From CAVXFB01 sp963760935 (GTDB lineage: Bacteria; Planctomycetota; Planctomycetia; Pirellulales; Thermoguttaceae): 64,000 nucleotides of DNA. The position numbers were made by a program, and so were the translations under genes. Below, one piece after another: positions 22,247 through 30,968 of this stretch (within the stretch, counting starts at the first letter, position 1; the number at the start of each line of letters is the position of its first letter). The notes below the pieces were generated by a model. The model did not search any database. It saw only the letters and a list, made by a program, of their open reading frames with translations, and was not told the origin of the DNA. The stretch spans positions 1 to 64,000 of the forward strand of contig CAVXFB010000003.1 of assembly GCA_963760935.1 (NCBI GenBank), in the 5' to 3' direction.

Positions 22247-22762
22247 TTACCCTTCGCGGAGCGTCCAGTAGACGGCGACGGAGGCCAGCATCACGCCCAG
22301 CCCGGCGCCCACGGCCAGGCCGACGTGCTCGGTGAGCAGCGCCACGACGACGGGAGGGACGACCACCGCGCGGGGATCCAGGCGCGCGGCGCCCTGACCG
22401 AGCCATCGCAGCGCGGTCTGGAGCCAGGGCGAGGCGGCGCCACACACCGCGCCCAGGACGCCGACGAGCGACGCGAATGCGACGGCCTGCGCGACGGTGA
22501 TCGGCCGCTCGGCCAGCCGTGTCGCGTCGGCGCGGGCGCGGAGTTGCGCGCGCAGCCAGACCGCGCTCGCGTCGGGCACGGGCTGACGCGGGGACGCCGC
22601 AAAGTCCCCGTGGGCAGCTTCCGCGAAGGCCGCCGCGACAGCGGCGACGTCCCGGCAGATTTCGCAGCGCGCGACGTGCGCCGCGAGCTCCGCATCCACC
22701 TGCCCTGGCCATCGTCCCGTCCGCACCGCGGTCAGGACATCGTCTTCACGTTCGCACGTCAT
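22247..22762 (-). CDS. zinc-finger anti-sigma factor, membrane-bound
   Basis: 171 residues, intact. The N-terminus has the anti-sigma zinc-binding pattern HVARCEIC (H-x3-C-x2-C). Two or three hydrophobic segments follow (VAQAVAFASLVGVLGAV, VVVPPVVVALLTEHVGLAVG, VMLASVAVYW), so the protein is membrane-tethered. It lies 43 bases downstream of the ECF sigma factor on the same strand and most likely holds that sigma factor inactive. Confidence 0.85.
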   Translation of the reverse strand: MTCEREDDVLTAVRTGRWPGQVDAELAAHVARCEICRDVAAVAAAFAEAAHGDFAASPRQPVPDASAVWLRAQLRARADATRLAERPITVAQAVAFASLVGVLGAVCGAASPWLQTALRWLGQGAARLDPRAVVVPPVVVALLTEHVGLAVGAGLGVMLASVAVYWTLREG

Positions 22763-22805
22763 CGCGGCCTCAGCTCAGCACTTCTGACTGCTGACGTCGT
22801 CCTTC

Positions 22806-23375
22806 TCACGGCTTTCCCAGGAGTCCCGCCAGCTTCTTCCTCGCCCTGAACAGCAGCAGCTTCACGCTGGCCAGCTTCACGCCGACGGCCGCGGCAATCT
22901 CGCGGTGCGAGGAGCCTTCGGCGTAGGCCAGCCACAGGAGCGCGCGCTCGCGGGGCTTGAGCTGCCGCAGCGCGCGCGTCAAGTCGGTGCGCTGCTGCAG
23001 ACGGCTGGCCTCGTCCGTGCGTCCCGCCAGATCGCCCGCGTCGGCGGTCTCGGCCGCGTGCCACGGGCGCGTGCGGCGGCGGCGGTGCGCGTCGCGGGCC
23101 AGGTTGGTGGCGATACGGAACAGCGCGTTGCGGCGGTGCGCCTCGTTCTCGTAGGTCGCGTCCGCGCGCAGGAACCGGTAGTAGGCGTCCTGCAGCAGGT
23201 CGTCGGCGAGCTGGCGGTCGCCGGTCGGACGCGACAGGTAGGCCCAGAGCGGGCGGGCGGTCCGATCGTAGAACGCCCGGAACGTCTTGTCGTCCATCTG
23301 AAAGGCGACGTCCGCCTCGCCCGCCTGGAGATCGAGCGAATGGACGTCGGTCATCGTGGCATCGCGCGACAACAT
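22806..23375 (-). CDS. ECF-type RNA polymerase sigma factor
   Basis: 189 residues, intact. Region 2 reads FRAFYDRTARPLWAYLSRPT, DDLLQDAYYRFLRA and ALFRIATNLARDAHRRRR. Region 4 reads ALRQLKPRERALLWLAYAEG and SHREIAAAVGVKLASVKLLL, an HTH. Two in-frame ATGs (23375 and 23354) are possible starts. It forms an operon with the downstream anti-sigma gene and an upstream small membrane protein whose stop lies just before this start. Confidence 0.93.
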   Translation of the reverse strand: MLSRDATMTDVHSLDLQAGEADVAFQMDDKTFRAFYDRTARPLWAYLSRPTGDRQLADDLLQDAYYRFLRADATYENEAHRRNALFRIATNLARDAHRRRRTRPWHAAETADAGDLAGRTDEASRLQQRTDLTRALRQLKPRERALLWLAYAEGSSHREIAAAVGVKLASVKLLLFRARKKLAGLLGKP

Positions 23376-23376
23376 C

Positions 23377-23560
23377 TCAGGTCTGCATCCCTGACGACGT
23401 CGAGCCGGCCCGGTCCTCGATCAGGCCCATCCGGCGCGACATCACATACGCGACAATCGACGACAGCATGAAGCCGATGCCCAGCGCCACGGCCAGCACA
23501 CCGAGCGCGTAAAGCGGCTCGGCCGCGTCCGAACCCGCATGGCCACGGATGGGATAAGAA
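23377..23560 (-). CDS. C-terminal part of a small membrane protein, cut by the contig join
   Basis: The last ~45 residues (AEPLYALGVLAVALGIGFML, SSIVAYVMSRRMGLIEDR) form one strong membrane segment with a charged end. The stop is two bases before the sigma-factor start, so it belonged to the same operon. Upstream of about 23,550 the reading frame runs into hisG sequence on the other side of the join, so the N-terminus is missing. Confidence 0.55.
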
Positions 23561-23768
23561 GACCAATCGTCAGCAGTACGTATTGCTCTTCCACATAACG
23601 CGCCATCTTCCTGGGCACGGATCAAAAGGCATTCAATTTCCTCGTCGTCGATAGTGGGATAGTAGCTGCGCAACTGAAAGTGATCTTGTAGCCGGCGCGG
23701 TGAAACAATTCGGCCGTCGCATCTTGAAGACTTCCGGCAGGTATTCCAAGCTTGAGAACGTTCGCCAT
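23560..23768 (-). pseudogene. hisG: ATP phosphoribosyltransferase (HisG), N-terminal fragment
   Basis: First enzyme of histidine synthesis. The ATG 23766-23768 has GTGGAG upstream and starts MANVLKLGIPAGSLQDATAE, then LFHRAGYKITFS. After a one-base loss near 23675 the reading goes on as RSYYPTIDDEEIECLLIRAQ and MARYVE, which is clearly HisG. About 55-65 residues in, homology stops and GC-rich foreign sequence follows. The remaining ~220 residues are absent. hisI lies just upstream in the same direction. Confidence 0.85.
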
Positions 23769-23790
23769 TTTGCACTCCACGTGTTGATCA

Positions 23791-24224
23791 CTAACTGCCC
23801 AGTCGCCACTGGCCGCCAACTCTACCTTTCTTCCCGTAAACCACGGCTGGGTCAAAAATCCGTTGGCCCACCACTTGGAACCCCTCGGGAGTTACTTGGC
23901 GGAAAAAGCAAGTCTTGTAGCCTTCGTGGCAGGCGGCGCCGCCGATTTGCTCGACGCTTAAGAGGATCGTATCCCGGTCGCAATCGACGTAGATCGCGCG
24001 AACGAGTTGCACATTCCCGCTTTCTTCCCCCTGCGCCACAGTTTTTTCCGGCTGCGGCTGTAGTAAACAGCCCGGCCGGTGGCAAGCGTCTCCGCGTAGC
24101 TCTCGGCATTCATATAGGCCATCATCAAGACGTCGCCCGACGCGGCATCTTGGGCGATTGCCGGCACCAGCCCGTCGCCACGGGAGAAATCAGGGCCGGA
24201 TGCAGTAGATTCCGTTGTGCTCAT
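23791..24224 (-). CDS. hisI: phosphoribosyl-AMP cyclohydrolase, one frameshift
   Basis: Third step of histidine synthesis. From the ATG at 24224: DFSRGDGLVPAIAQDAASGD, VLMMAYMNAESYAETLATG and YYSRSRKKLW. One base is missing near 24035 (restoring it gives W-R-Q-G-E-E-S-G), after which VRAIYVDCDRDTILLSVEQI and CHEGYKTCFFR supply the metal-binding Asp and Cys residues. Length ~140 fits a stand-alone HisI. hisG follows with a ~20-base gap, the usual order in planctomycetes as I remember it. Confidence 0.9.
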
Positions 24225-24433
24225 AGTTCGCTTGTCTCAACGTTCTGTGGGCGGCGTTTTCCGCCAGTTTTGGAAGCCGGATCGTTCCGCCATCGGCGAA
24301 TCGAGTCGTCTCCAGCAATAATATGCAAATCGAACGGCCTTTCAGCATAATCGGCGCAACCGGTGGCCGCCAGTGGGACCTGCCATTGTGCCCCTAAAGC
24401 TGGGGTGTCAGGTTTGGGGTGGTTGCCGCACAC
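24221..24433 (-). CDS. hypothetical short protein overlapping hisI
   Basis: A 70-residue frame whose stop overlaps the hisI start (ATGA). The overlap suggests translational coupling, but the sequence (MCGNHPKPDTPALGAQWQVP and onward) has no recognised domain and could be chance. Confidence 0.3.
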   Translation of the reverse strand: MCGNHPKPDTPALGAQWQVPLAATGCADYAERPFDLHIIAGDDSIRRWRNDPASKTGGKRRPQNVETSEL

Positions 24434-24505
24434 CCTTGGCTCCTACAACAATCACGACTCGCATAGGACGGCCGACCTAAGCTTGTCTATAGAGAGCCTC
24501 GCGGT

Positions 24506-24953
24506 ATGGTCGAAGTTCACTCCAGCACTCCAGATTTTCTCTCGCGAAAGGACCTGTTCGTGCAACGCTCGCTTTCCGTGCTTCTGCCGGTAAAAGATGC
24601 TCAGGCAACGCTGACGGCCTCGGTTCACGACATTCTCGACGTCGTGGCCGACTCGATCGATCGCTTTGAACTGCTGATCATCGACGATGGTTCGACCGAC
24701 GCCACGAGCGAGGTTGTGCATGAGCTAACACGCCACTATCCTCAAGTTCGGGTCGTTCGTCACGGTGAGCCATTGGGTCACGAGGCGGCCATCCGCACCG
24801 GCCTGAAACGAAGCCGCGGCGAGGTGGTGGTCATGCGTGACGGCGGCAGCCGCTTCCGCATGCTAGAGCATCGGCCGCCAGCGAAACAACTCCCGAGCCG
24901 CCGCTCGTCCCAACTATCTCAGCAGGCTAAGAAGCCTCGTTTCGGACGAATAA
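24506..24953 (+). CDS. family 2 glycosyltransferase, short, frameshifted
   Basis: The GT-A fold N-terminus is clear: RSLSVLLPVKDAQATL, ELLIIDDGSTDATSEVVHEL and GLKRSRGEVVVM. Start at the ATG 24506, or the GTG 24560 with AAAGGA upstream. The plain frame runs to 25126 with unlikely sequence. In the +1 frame RAAARPNYLSRLRSLVSDE ends at the TAA 24951-24953 and looks like the true C-terminus, so an indel lies near 24850-24870. At ~145 residues it is shorter than ordinary GT2 enzymes and lacks the acceptor part, so it may be inactive or an unusual short type. Confidence 0.65.
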
Positions 24954-25273
24954 ATTTGGGTGTATTATTGACACCCCGATGGGATGGCAAGGCGCGGCAC
25001 TCCAATGCGTTATTTGCTATTGCCTGGCGGCCAGGGTATCATGAACCTCTGAGGGCGGCCGCTTTTTCTTCTCAGGATGCTGCTGCCGCCGTCACTGGCA
25101 TATGTTGCCAGCGGGTCAATGCTTGACGCGACGCTCTAAGGATGGGCAGAGACGTCGCCAAAGCGTTTCGGCAATTGTGTAGCCACTTGGGGAAAGCTTG
25201 CAGCCGGATGCGTCACCATCTCTTCTCATTGTCCCGTTTACGCCACTCGGCGTACGTGAACTTGGAGACACCT
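24954..25273 (+). other. intergenic stretch before the HTH gene
   Basis: About 320 bases with no gene I can support. The long frame of the glycosyltransferase and an upstream extension of the HTH frame pass through it, but neither looks coding here. A promoter for the HTH gene is expected. Confidence 0.35.
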
Positions 25274-25801
25274 ATGAGTATTGCACAGTGCGACACGACC
25301 AACTCAGACGCTACGCCGCATGTCGCGGTGTCGGCCGTCGGGCAACGACCACTGCAGCGCTTGGCTATGGTTCGGCGACTGCAAGGAATTTCGCGCCGTA
25401 CCGTGGCGCGTCGATTGAACTTGGAACTCGAGCAGGTGCGACAACACGAACGTGAAACGACCGACTTGCCGCTAAGCATGATCTACGCGTGGCAGAAGGC
25501 GTTGGACGTTCCCGTCGGCGAGTTGCTCGTCGAGGCCGGCGATGCGCTGGTCTCGCCCATCTTGGAGCGCTCGCAATTAGTGCGGCTGATGAAGACAGTG
25601 CTGGCTATTCGGGAACAGGCCAAGCAGGAGTCGATCCGCCGTATGGCGCAGACGATGTGCGACCAATTGACCGAGATCATGCCTGAGTTGGCCAGCGTCA
25701 GTGCCTGGCATGCCGTAGGCAAGCGTCGCCGTTTGAGTGAACTCGGCGTGGCCGCCAATCGGCGTCTGACTGAGGATGTCTTCGTTGATCGAGGCGACTG
25801 A
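25274..25801 (+). CDS. XRE-like helix-turn-helix protein, planctomycete type
   Basis: The start ATG 25274 is chosen because GGAG lies 6 bases upstream and conservation as I know it begins after it; the frame is open further upstream. The HTH is AMVRRLQGISRRTVARRLNL, then LPLSMIYAWQKALDVPVGEL. A conserved helical second half follows (SQLVRLMKTVLAIREQA, QTMCDQLTEIMPEL, GKRRRLSELGVAANRRLTED). I remember closely similar single-copy proteins in Pirellulales, of unknown target. It lies upstream of the radical-SAM cluster and could regulate it. Confidence 0.7.
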   Translation: MSIAQCDTTNSDATPHVAVSAVGQRPLQRLAMVRRLQGISRRTVARRLNLELEQVRQHERETTDLPLSMIYAWQKALDVPVGELLVEAGDALVSPILERSQLVRLMKTVLAIREQAKQESIRRMAQTMCDQLTEIMPELASVSAWHAVGKRRRLSELGVAANRRLTEDVFVDRGD

Positions 25802-25946
25802 GACAAAGTTGAAGGATGCCGGGTGATGCGCGTGCGATTGCCTCCATCATCCCTCCCTCCTGCCACCGCCCCCGCTTGACCTGCACGGGCAAAACGGCCA
25901 CGATGATGGCGATTTGCTCACATGGGCTGTTAACGGGGGATATCGG

Positions 25947-26291
25947 ATGAAGCTTGTCGCCTATCCACTAGCAGCTTTGCTGGCCGCCTTGGGGCTACTC
26001 TTTGTCGTTTCCGGCGCAAGGGGGCAGCCCTACCAGATCGTCGTCGGGATGATCTTGCTGGCCGCTGCCGGCGCACTCATTTGGCTGGCGCTACAGCAGC
26101 CGAAAGTATCGACCACCACCGTCGTGCAGAAGATCGACCTTTCCGGCGACGTGAAGCTTCAAAATCTCACCTGTCGCTCCTGCGGCGGCACGCTGGGCAA
26201 GGAATCGATCAGCGTCAAGGCCGGCGCAGTATTTGTCAACTGCCAATATTGCGGCGCGACGTACCAGATCGAGGAGGAGCCGAAGTGGTGA
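25947..26291 (+). CDS. two-TM protein with cytoplasmic zinc ribbon
   Basis: 114 residues from the ATG 25947. Two membrane segments (AYPLAALLAALGLLFVVSGA and IVVGMILLAAAGALIWLAL) are followed by a charged linker and a zinc ribbon: LTCRSCGGTL...VNCQYCGATY, two CxxC pairs. It precedes the radical SAM gene with almost no gap and is read in the same direction, so it is likely part of the same operon. The function is unknown; it may anchor or recruit the modifying enzymes at the membrane. Confidence 0.7.
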   Translation: MKLVAYPLAALLAALGLLFVVSGARGQPYQIVVGMILLAAAGALIWLALQQPKVSTTTVVQKIDLSGDVKLQNLTCRSCGGTLGKESISVKAGAVFVNCQYCGATYQIEEEPKW

Positions 26292-26325
26292 TCGCCGGTC
26301 GTGCTGCCCGTTGGACGCGCCGTCT

Positions 26326-27738
26326 ATGGGCGCCGTCGGCAACGACCTGCGTGATTTCCGCGCAGCAGTCGGCCTCGCCGATCCTCTCCGGCCGGGCCTC
26401 CACACCTTCCACTTTGCTCTCCCGCAAGGAAGACGCCGCTTCCATCTGCGTATCGGCAGTGACGGTTCCGGCCTGCTGTTGGTCGACGTGACCGAAGCGA
26501 TCCACCTGAACGCGACCGCAACGCTGCTCGTGCAAATGGCGCTGCGGCGCGTCTCTCAACATGAAGCCGCGGCAGCGCTGCGCCGTCGCTTCCGCAAAGT
26601 GGAAGCGAGCGAATCGATCCGCCAAGCCGAGAAGGTCTACGCGTTGGTAGGTAAGCTGACATCGGCCGCCGGTCCGTGCACGACGTGCGACCTGCGCGGA
26701 GTCCAATGGTCGCCGTCATTCACATTGCCCATTTCGGCTCCGTTCAAAGCCGACCTCGCACTGACTTACGGTTGCAACAACGCGTGCCCACACTGTTATA
26801 ATCGCTCTTCGCGCAGTCAAGCCGAAACGGTCGGACGCGATTCCTCCTTCAACACGGCCCAATGGGGCAGTGTGCTGCGGCGATTGTCCGCAATTGGCAT
26901 TCCGCACGTCATCTTCACAGGAGGCGAACCAACGCTTTTTGAAAGCCTCGCCGAACTGATCGGCACGGCAGCTCGGCTAGGACTCATAACGGGCTTGAAC
27001 ACCAATGGCCGCCGGCTGAGCAGTTGCCGCTTCGCCGCCTCGCTCAAGGCAGCCGGATTGGATCATGTCCAGATAACGCTGGAATCGCATCTTGCGGAGG
27101 TTCACAACGCAATGACCGGCGCCGCCTCGTTCGACGAGACGCTGGAAGGAATCCGCAGCGCGGTGGCCGTCGGGCTGCACACAATCACTAACACGACGCT
27201 CACGCGGCAGAACATCGATCATGCCCACCGTATCGTCGACTTGCTATATTCGCTCGGTGTGCGAACGTTCGCCATGAATGGCATGATCTACGCCGGTCGA
27301 GCAAGCCGTGGCCATAACGCAGTGGCGCCTGAGGCCCTGACGCCAGTCCTGGCTGATGTGCGCGATCGCGCCCGGGCGCTCGGTATGCGGTTCCTCTGGT
27401 ATACGCCCACCGAATATTGCCGTCTGTCGCCCGTGGAGTGGGAACTGGGACCGCGCCGCTGCAATGCCGGCCAATACTCGATCTGCATCGAGCCCAATGG
27501 CGACGTGTTGCCCTGCCAATCGTATTACACGGCGGCTGGCAACATCCTTCGCGATCCCTGGGAGCAGATATGGCAGAGCGAACTATTCCGCGGTTTTCGC
27601 CGCCGGGTTAGTGAACCGCAAGCGGCCGGTCTGCCGGAGCAATGCTGGGCATGTCCCGACCTCGAACTTTGCGGCGGCGGATGCAAGATCGAACGTGAAT
27701 CCAAGACGCTGCCGGTTGCTTGTGAGGTTCCACGATGA
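26326..27738 (+). CDS. radical SAM/SPASM enzyme with N-terminal PqqD-like domain
   Basis: 470 residues from the ATG 26326. Residues ~20-110 look like a PqqD/RRE-type winged helix (SGLLLVDVTEAIHLNATATL, VSQHEAAAALRRRF), which in RiPP systems grips the substrate peptide. The radical SAM core has CNNACPHC (about 26773-26796) and TGGEPTLFESL, the SAM-binding GGEP motif. The C-terminal SPASM region has RRCNAGQYSICIEPNGDVLP followed by C, GNILRDPWEQIW, EQCWACPDLELCGGGC, for auxiliary Fe-S clusters. Such enzymes modify peptides. The next gene overlaps by 4 bases (ATGA-type), and the proposed substrate tail lies two genes downstream. Confidence 0.88.
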   Translation: MGAVGNDLRDFRAAVGLADPLRPGLHTFHFALPQGRRRFHLRIGSDGSGLLLVDVTEAIHLNATATLLVQMALRRVSQHEAAAALRRRFRKVEASESIRQAEKVYALVGKLTSAAGPCTTCDLRGVQWSPSFTLPISAPFKADLALTYGCNNACPHCYNRSSRSQAETVGRDSSFNTAQWGSVLRRLSAIGIPHVIFTGGEPTLFESLAELIGTAARLGLITGLNTNGRRLSSCRFAASLKAAGLDHVQITLESHLAEVHNAMTGAASFDETLEGIRSAVAVGLHTITNTTLTRQNIDHAHRIVDLLYSLGVRTFAMNGMIYAGRASRGHNAVAPEALTPVLADVRDRARALGMRFLWYTPTEYCRLSPVEWELGPRRCNAGQYSICIEPNGDVLPCQSYYTAAGNILRDPWEQIWQSELFRGFRRRVSEPQAAGLPEQCWACPDLELCGGGCKIERESKTLPVACEVPR

Positions 27739-29039
27739 ACATACGCGATCTGCTTCGATGCCTGACGCCGTGTCCCATGCCGCGGTCCCGCGTCCGGCCT
27801 GGCTTGTACAATTACACGCGCGAAGCCGGCGCGAACGTGACACGATTTCACCTTCGCGTCAATGAACTCGGAGATGGGCTGCTGCTGGCGAACGCGGCTG
27901 CCATGGCGAGGCTCAGCTCTTCGGGCGTTGTGCTTGCCAAAGGGCTGTTGGAAGGCAGAGATACCGCTACGCTGGTCGAACGGACGATGTCGATGTTCCG
28001 CGGCGCGACGGTCGAACGCGTGATGGGCGACATTGCGGCGGTACAGGCCCTGATTGAGCGTCTACAGGCGCCGAGCGGCGGCTATCCGATCATCAATCTG
28101 GCCGATCCAGCGTTCTCGGTGGCTTCCTCGACGCGACCGATCTCGGCCGACGTGCGGCTTTGCCCGGTGTCTCGTATGCGGCCGATTCTCGATCGGCTCT
28201 GGGATCTTGGCGTTCCCCACGTCACGATCTTCGTTGGCCGCGACCCGGATGAGCAGTCGCTGATTCAAGCCGTCGAACATGCCGGCGACCTGGGAATGAT
28301 CACGGGCGTGCGCGGTCGTGGCAGCGATCTCCACCAGGGCAATCGGATCGCCAGCCTCGTTTCTTCCGGCCTGGATCATCTCGACGTCTATTGCCTGTCA
28401 GATGAGGATGACATTCACGACTCGCTCGCAGGTCCCGGCGATTGCAGGAAGGCGAACCAGGCTCTTGCGGCTGCTCTGAAGCACGACATCTGCCCGGTGG
28501 CTCAACTCGCCCTAGCTCGGCCCACTATCAGCACGATCGATGCGACGTTGGCAGCGATCGTCCGACATGGCATTATGAACGCCGGCGTGTTTGCCCTGGC
28601 CTCGTCGTATGAAGCAGATGCTTCAGCCGGAGCACTTTTGGCCAACGAACTGGTTCCGGCCGCAAGGGCAGTGGAAGAACTGGCCGAGCAACTCGACGTG
28701 CGATTGATGTGGTATCCTCCGGTGCAATTTGACCCGTCGAAGTCGCTGGGTGAACAGGTCTGCCGTGGACCCCGCTCGAGCGGCGACACGGCGATCCGCG
28801 TCGAGCCGGACGGGTCCGTCATTGCCGCCCGCGGCCCGTTCCGCGCCTTCGGCAACGTGATCACACAAGAATGGAGTGCGATGCAGGGTAGTGAAGCATA
28901 TCAGAACTATCGAAATCGGTTGGAGAGCAACACGCACTGCGACACATGTCCGGGCTTGGCATTGTGCGCGGCCGATTGCCCCCGCGAACCCGCCGGCTGG
29001 GCGGCCGCCGAACTTGATATCACTAGCGGGGAACCGTAG
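27735..29039 (+). CDS. degenerate radical-SAM homologue with PqqD-like domain, Fe-S motif lost
   Basis: 434 residues, overlapping the previous gene by 4 bases. It aligns by eye with its neighbour: N-terminal PqqD-like part (RFHLRVNELGDGLLLANAAA), then PISADVRLCPVSRMRPILDR where the partner has the CxxxCxxC motif. Here a block of ~35 residues holding all three cysteines is missing. GGEP is replaced by GRDP. The C-terminal SPASM-like part keeps CRGP, CDTCPGLALCAADC but lacks two central cysteines. It cannot bind the radical cluster and is probably a non-catalytic partner or substrate-binding subunit. The frame is intact, so it is not simple decay. Confidence 0.8.
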   Translation: MNIRDLLRCLTPCPMPRSRVRPGLYNYTREAGANVTRFHLRVNELGDGLLLANAAAMARLSSSGVVLAKGLLEGRDTATLVERTMSMFRGATVERVMGDIAAVQALIERLQAPSGGYPIINLADPAFSVASSTRPISADVRLCPVSRMRPILDRLWDLGVPHVTIFVGRDPDEQSLIQAVEHAGDLGMITGVRGRGSDLHQGNRIASLVSSGLDHLDVYCLSDEDDIHDSLAGPGDCRKANQALAAALKHDICPVAQLALARPTISTIDATLAAIVRHGIMNAGVFALASSYEADASAGALLANELVPAARAVEELAEQLDVRLMWYPPVQFDPSKSLGEQVCRGPRSSGDTAIRVEPDGSVIAARGPFRAFGNVITQEWSAMQGSEAYQNYRNRLESNTHCDTCPGLALCAADCPREPAGWAAAELDITSGEP

Positions 29040-29101
29040 CTATTGCACGTTCTAAGGAATGAAGGGCGTGGAGATTGGACGCGAAAGGAAGCCTCACAAC
29101 T

Positions 29102-30955
29102 ATGATTCGCCGTGCGACTGTATTGCTCTTGGGAGTCATATTCCTGGGCCCGGTTGCCTGCGCCAATGCCCAAGACTATCTCTTCCGTGTGCCACAAGTC
29201 CGGATGCTAGTGACGGTGCGCTCAGATGCGTCGGTGCAGATCGCATACGACTTTGAGTTTCAGAACATGCCGCAGGGCCATGCCATCGACGTGGTCGATA
29301 TCGGCTTGCCGGATGAGAGCTACGAGTTGCCAGACGTGCAGGCATCGCTCGACGGTCGGCACCTGACGGACGTTCGCGTTTCGCAATACGTCAAGCCGGG
29401 GTTTGAAGTGCACTTGGATCATCCGATTCCACCCGGTCGTTCGGGTCTGCTGCACGTCGAGTTCACCGTGCCCAATCTGGTGTTTCAGGATACGACTCGC
29501 AACGATTATGCCTCGCTACGAATTACGCCGACCTGGTTTGGCGATCGCTACGTCGTTGGCGCCACGCATCTTCAAGTCGCCGTCCAACTTCCCAAGAACG
29601 TGCAGCCGGACGACGTGCTGCACCAGGGTTTGAACTTTACGCGGAAGGCAGCGACGCCCCAGGGAGCATTGGTCGGCTGGGATTTTGGGGATGTTCGACT
29701 CACCGGCCCGCACGAGGTCGCCGTGTCGTTTCCCAAAGGTGATAAACAGCGGGTCGTCGTAATGAGCAACCTTGACCTGCTGTTGAAGTGGTTTCGCAAT
29801 TCGCCGCGCGCCCGCATTGCTCTCGGCGTCATTTTCCTAGCGCTGCTTGCCTTTCTGTTTTTTCGCTTTAGCGGGGGCACCGGCTGGTCGGTCTATGCCA
29901 TCCTTTCGATCGGTGCATGCATCGGATTCTATATCAGCCCAGTGCTGCACCTGCTCGCGTTTCCCATGATTGTCGTGCTAATCGGGCTGAACGAGTGGCT
30001 GCTCGAACGGCGAAAAATGCGATACTTGCCGCCGATCGCCCAGGTGGAGGGCGGCGGCATTAAACGAGGACTAACCGCCCCGGAAGCGGCTGTGCTGCTC
30101 GAATTGCCGGTGGCCAAGGCACTGTCGTTGGTGATTTTCGGCATGCTGAAGAAAGGCGTGCTGCACCAAGTCCAAGCCGACCCGCTTACGGTCGAGGTCG
30201 ACGACGCGTTTCAGGTCAAGCCAGCGGAGGCACTTGCCGACGGCGAGCGCCGCGCAACGTTCTATCGCGATGCCGCCATCAAACGCGGAGTGGCGATCCA
30301 CACCTACGAACATCCGTTTCTCTTTCTGTTGCAAAGCAATCCGGGCAAGCCAGTCCACGAGATCGGCTTCAGCCTGCCGATGAAAATGCTCATCGAAGGC
30401 ACTGCGGCGCGCATGAAAGGGTTCGATCTCAGCGAGACGAAGGAATATTATCAGTCGATCGTGCACAAAGCGACCCAGCAAGCTGCCGCGATCGGTGACA
30501 TCCCGCAACGTGAGCAGACGATCGATCGCAATTTCGAGTGGATTCTGATGGACGATGCGTTCCCCACGGTATTTGGCTACGGCCCTTACCGACCAATTTG
30601 GACTCGCGGCTCGATGAGCCCGACGGCGGCAGCGCCAACCGTTCTGACCGCGGGGCCGTCGTCGGCTCCTCGCATGCCCGGCACGACTACGTTTGGCGAC
30701 GTCGCCTCCGGCTTCGCCGGCTGGGCCCAGAACACCATGGGCAGCCTGGCATCGGCCATTACGCCCGGCTCGTTGAATCTGCCGCACCCGGCAGGCGGTT
30801 TTTTGGATCTCAGCGGCGCCGATCACGTTGCCGGCGAGTTCTTTCAGGCCCTGAGCGAAGCGGCAGCCAGTGGCGGTCATGGCGGCGGCGGTGGCGGCGG
30901 ATGTGCCTGCGCCGGCTGCGCCTGTGCTTGCGCTTGTGCGGGCGGGGGCAGATAG
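29102..30955 (+). CDS. membrane protein with Gly/Cys/Ala-rich C-terminal tail (DUF2207/TIGR04222-like)
   Basis: 617 residues from the ATG 29102 (a TTG at 29075 is also in frame). A signal peptide (IRRATVLLLGVIFLGPVACA, cleavage after ANA) leads an extracytoplasmic beta-rich domain to ~residue 225. Two or three TM segments follow (RIALGVIFLALLAFLFF, AILSIGACIGFYISPVLHLL, FPMIVVLIGLNEWL), then a cytoplasmic part that begins with a helical TAPEAAVLLELPVAKALSLV segment. The last ~30 residues are a Gly run followed by CACAGCACACACAGGG. Proteins of this layout with Gly/Cys tails are known to me from DUF2207/TIGR04222-type families; function unknown. The tail is the likely substrate of the two upstream genes. 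Confidence 0.75.
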   Translation: MIRRATVLLLGVIFLGPVACANAQDYLFRVPQVRMLVTVRSDASVQIAYDFEFQNMPQGHAIDVVDIGLPDESYELPDVQASLDGRHLTDVRVSQYVKPGFEVHLDHPIPPGRSGLLHVEFTVPNLVFQDTTRNDYASLRITPTWFGDRYVVGATHLQVAVQLPKNVQPDDVLHQGLNFTRKAATPQGALVGWDFGDVRLTGPHEVAVSFPKGDKQRVVVMSNLDLLLKWFRNSPRARIALGVIFLALLAFLFFRFSGGTGWSVYAILSIGACIGFYISPVLHLLAFPMIVVLIGLNEWLLERRKMRYLPPIAQVEGGGIKRGLTAPEAAVLLELPVAKALSLVIFGMLKKGVLHQVQADPLTVEVDDAFQVKPAEALADGERRATFYRDAAIKRGVAIHTYEHPFLFLLQSNPGKPVHEIGFSLPMKMLIEGTAARMKGFDLSETKEYYQSIVHKATQQAAAIGDIPQREQTIDRNFEWILMDDAFPTVFGYGPYRPIWTRGSMSPTAAAPTVLTAGPSSAPRMPGTTTFGDVASGFAGWAQNTMGSLASAITPGSLNLPHPAGGFLDLSGADHVAGEFFQALSEAAASGGHGGGGGGGCACAGCACACACAGGGR

Positions 30956-30968
30956 GGGAGAGTGGATC

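Noticed and set aside
24954..25126. C-terminal extension of the glycosyltransferase to 25126
   Set aside because: The +1 frame gives a convincing C-terminus (RAAARPNYLSRLRSLVSDE) ending at 24953; sequence beyond is unlike protein.
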